A stretch of 10,225 nt of DNA, taken from the NCBI GenBank assembly GCA_025201865.1, contig MU603330.1, forward strand, positions 1 through 10,225, read 5' to 3'. This stretch comes from Ramicandelaber brevisporus (taxonomy: Eukaryota; Kickxellomycota; Ramicandelaberales; Ramicandelaberaceae). Shown here piece after piece: positions 7,777-10,225 of the stretch (position 1 is its first letter; each line of letters opens with the position of its first letter). The notes under the pieces are model-generated. The model was not told the origin of the DNA, made no database searches, and worked only from the letters and a program-made list of their open reading frames with translations. Position numbers and translations under genes: made by a program.

Positions 7777-7909
7777 TTTTTCTTTTGTTTAAAAAAAGAA
7801 GTGGAATCGAAAACGGAAAAAAGGTGGAATGAAAAAGAGGTACAAAGTGTCCAATGTTGGCCGGATGGAATGGATGGAATGGATGGATGGATGAGATGGA
7901 TTGGTATGT
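7777..7909. other. Short gap between bHLH gene stop and rrg9-like start
   Basis: These 133 bases hold the 3' leader of the bHLH gene and the promoter of the rrg9-like gene. The minus strand is T-rich just upstream of the rrg9-like ATG. An imperfect GGATG/GGAAT repeat fills 7863-7904. No clear TATA or CCAAT element is visible. Confidence 0.7.
7863..7904 (+). repeat. Imperfect GGATG/GGAAT satellite-like repeat
   Basis: GGATGGAATGGATGGAAT continues into GGATGGATGG units. It falls just after the bHLH stop codon, so on the transcript it is a CCATC/ATTCC repeat in the 3' untranslated region. Confidence 0.8.
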
Positions 7910-9257
7910 TTATCGCTTAGTCTTTAGAGGTGCGGTGAATAATGCCAGGAACTCTTGGGTGCGTTCGGCTGTGTTTGAATATGCTCTGCGTGCTTCTGGT
8001 TGAGTTGGATGTGGAGGGGGAAGCTGAGGCACTCGCGGTTTATGATGCGGTGGCTGTGTCTGTGCTTGTTGTTGTTGCTGCTGTTGCTGTTGCTGTTGTT
8101 GGTGAGGAGGAGGAACAGGAGCAGCAGCAGGATGTGGAGGCTGATATTGTCGTTGCTGAGGATGCTGTTGAGGATGAGCTTGCTGGTGTTGCTGCTGTTG
8201 CTGTTGGTGTTGCTGCTGTCGCTGTTGTTGTTGCTGAGCACTTGTTGATATTGAAGACATTCGTCGATGATTGTTCTGATCAATTCTCTGGTCAAATGCC
8301 TGTGCTCTCAGTTTGACCAATTTCTCACGCAGCTGATTGTTCGCCTCTGTCATATCTGCGATGAAATCCGCAGTATGAGTTAATACTGTCGACTTACTTG
8401 GCACCAAGCTCGAATTCGGTGGCAAGTTAATCGCGGAAGACAAATCCTCAATTGGATACTTTGTGATTTTGCGTAAGGATGGAACCAGCAACACGAGTTC
8501 GTTAAATCCGTTACGAATCACATTTCGACGCCGCTGTTCAGCTTGAATGTGGTTGAGTCGCTTTTCTTCCTCTGACATTTGCGATGGCTTTGAAGCAGAG
8601 CTATCAACTGAAGCTGGCGTCGCTGGAACAGTGGCTGACATTGAGGGTGTGGAGCTGACAAGAGGCGTCGCGGATTGGCGAGGTGATCTCCGTTTGGCTG
8701 TTGGAGTTGGAGCTGGTTCGGTTTTTATCAACGGTTGTTCATCATGTAGTTTCCGCTTTCTCGTCGATGTAGCTACCAATGACGACTGCAATAGTGGTGG
8801 TTGATGATGTTGCTGCTGTGGTAGTGGTTGTAACTCTTCGCTTGGCAGACACTGAGGCTGTTCGTCCAGAGCTGGCTGTTCTGGCATAACTGCTTGAGTC
8901 TCTTCATCCATCTGCATCAAAAAGTCATCAAAATACCGCTGATCATCCGTTGACAATATGGCTGATTCCGCCGACAAATACTGATCAGGTAGCGAGCATG
9001 GACTCAGCATTGCCGACGTATCCATGTGTCCAGATGCGCTCGTTCTGCTAGATATACTCAGTCGTCGTAAATCATACGGCTTTGACTGATGCGTTGGCGT
9101 TGGCATCATTGATGACAATGTTGATGGAGATGAGAGGAATGGTTTCTGGCGAGTGGAGGGGGATAAATGGGCTGATTCAATACTAGGTGAATAACGCAAT
9201 GACAAAAGACTGGCGGCTGTGGCAGTAGTGTCAGATGCACCTTCATCAGTGTGAATA

Positions 9258-9295
<38 letters not shown>

Positions 9296-9508
9296 AGCAG
9301 CCGCTGAAGCAGAGTCGCCACTGCCGCGGTTCATTGAAAGGGAATCAAAAGGCGGAGGCTGGCGAGGCGAGTAATTTGCCGGAGGTGTTATTGGAACTGC
9401 AGACATGACCACGCCACCATCAGCTCCAGGGCCAGTTGGTCGCAGATTACTGCCACCGTTCAGGTGCTGGGCAGCTACAGCTCGGTATGGACTGCCGTCG
9501 TAGTTCAT
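7910..9508 (-). CDS. bHLH-zipper transcription factor (Myc/Mlx/Ino4-like class)
   Basis: A nuclear DNA-binding regulator of 532 residues. I start it at ATG 9506-9508; eight more codons upstream open only at a TTG. In order: poly-Ala (74-82); an acidic, hydrophobic stretch likely to activate (188-203, DDQRYFDDFLMQMDEE); a basic nuclear-targeting patch (RKRK, 250-253); a sumoylation consensus I-K-T-E (261-264); then bHLH (about 317-386). The basic region NHIQAEQRRR has His320, Glu324 and Arg328 at the spacing that reads CACGTG in Max-type proteins. Helix 2 (KSTVLTHTADFIADM) runs into a short leucine zipper (L393, L397, L400). The C-terminal 120 residues are Gln/His/Pro-rich. The loop between helices is unusually long (about 26 residues) and may contain an intron, described in findings. 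Partner and targets are unknown; sterol or phospholipid control, as for fungal relatives, would be a guess. Confidence 0.92.
8066..8101 (-). repeat. Poly-Gln tract (12 codons) in bHLH protein
   Basis: Twelve consecutive CAA/CAG codons code Gln 470-481. A second Gln/His-rich block lies at about 8160-8240. CAA and CAG are mixed, which slows repeat instability. Confidence 0.9.
9260..9292 (-). repeat. GCT/TGC triplet tract coding poly-Ala
   Basis: A near-pure CAG-type triplet run on the plus strand is read as GCT/GCA-type Ala codons on the minus strand, giving the poly-Ala at residues 74-82. Being almost pure, it is the triplet tract here most likely to vary in length. Confidence 0.8.
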
Positions 9509-9838
9509 CGTGGATTCTTCTTTTTGGTGCAAATCAGCAAAGAAAGTGCGAAGAAGAGCAGCAGGCGTTGTGAGCGAGCAAGCAAGCGAGCAAGCGAGCG
9601 AGAAGGTTTGTGGTCTCGAAACAGCAGGAGAGAGGCACAGATATTTTTTTTGCTGTTTTACGACCGACCAAGAGTCCGGCGGGTCAGCTGTTCAAGTCAC
9701 TTTGCACAGCCATTGGGCATATTGCGCTCAATTAAAAATCAGGGTAACACTGGGTGATCCAGCCATGTACAAATAAAGTGCAAGGTTCAAAAACAACAAC
9801 AAAATGGAAGAGATAAGATTATTTATATACGAGGATGT
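9509..9838 (-). promoter_or_regulatory. bHLH gene promoter and HPPD 3' region
   Basis: This 330-base gap holds the HPPD 3' end and the bHLH promoter. On the minus strand a CCAAT box lies at 9716-9712, about 200 bases before the bHLH ATG. A CAGCTG E-box lies at 9685-9690. Seven RAGC tetranucleotides (9572-9599) fall in the likely leader. No canonical AATAAA follows the HPPD stop on its strand; an A/T-rich TATATAAATAAT-like stretch (about 9816-9829) may serve. Confidence 0.55.
9572..9599 (+). repeat. Seven tandem RAGC tetranucleotides
   Basis: GAGC and AAGC units alternate irregularly for 28 bases, about 65 bases upstream of the bHLH ATG. On the transcript they are GCTC/GCTT units. Confidence 0.8.

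Positions 9839-10225
<387 letters not shown>

Noticed and set aside
7942-8316. Plus-strand frames of 82 to 124 codons rich in Val, Ala and Leu
   Set aside because: They are the antisense of the Gln/His tract of the bHLH protein; poly-Gln codons read backwards give Leu, Val and Ala runs.
9509-9532. Eight extra codons at the N-terminus of the bHLH protein
   Set aside because: They would need a TTG start at 9530-9532. The first ATG in frame is at 9506-9508, with A at position -3, so the shorter form is preferred.

Overview
The window reads as nuclear DNA of a fungus, probably an early-diverging (non-Dikarya) lineage. The evidence is a Sec5 exocyst subunit without the animal Ral-binding domain, a fungal-type Rrg9/neugrin mitochondrial factor, a glutamine- and serine-rich bHLH regulator, compact spacing, and long intron-free reading frames. 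I cannot name the genus; the lineage call is inference.

Layout: four genes lie head-to-tail on the minus strand in the right three quarters. From upstream to downstream they are the C-terminal third of 4-hydroxyphenylpyruvate dioxygenase (HPPD, 9839-10225, cut by the right edge), a bHLH-zipper transcription factor (7910-9508), a mitochondrial Rrg9/neugrin-like protein (7171-7776), and exocyst subunit Sec5 (3321-7040). Gaps between them are about 130 to 330 bases. Sec5 ends facing a small plus-strand gene for a likely secreted or membrane-anchored protein (2750-3223), which I do not recognise. At the left edge is the N-terminal part of a Q/S/T-rich minus-strand protein (1-590), also unrecognised and running off the window.

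The leftmost gene and the secreted-protein gene diverge from a 2.16-kb non-coding stretch (591-2749). It is rich in purine tracts, GT/CA repeats, a G11 run and short repeats, and is far longer than the other gaps, so it probably carries long leaders and regulatory sites.

The genes do not form one pathway. They cover tyrosine breakdown, transcription control, mitochondrial gene expression and exocytosis, a normal mixture for a fungal chromosome arm. I found no mobile element, CRISPR array, tRNA or rRNA. No clearly new system is visible. The points most worth a second look are two in-frame candidate introns in the bHLH region, the extreme codon bias of HPPD, a candidate intron just before sec5, and the long divergent intergenic region with its unrecognised flanking genes.
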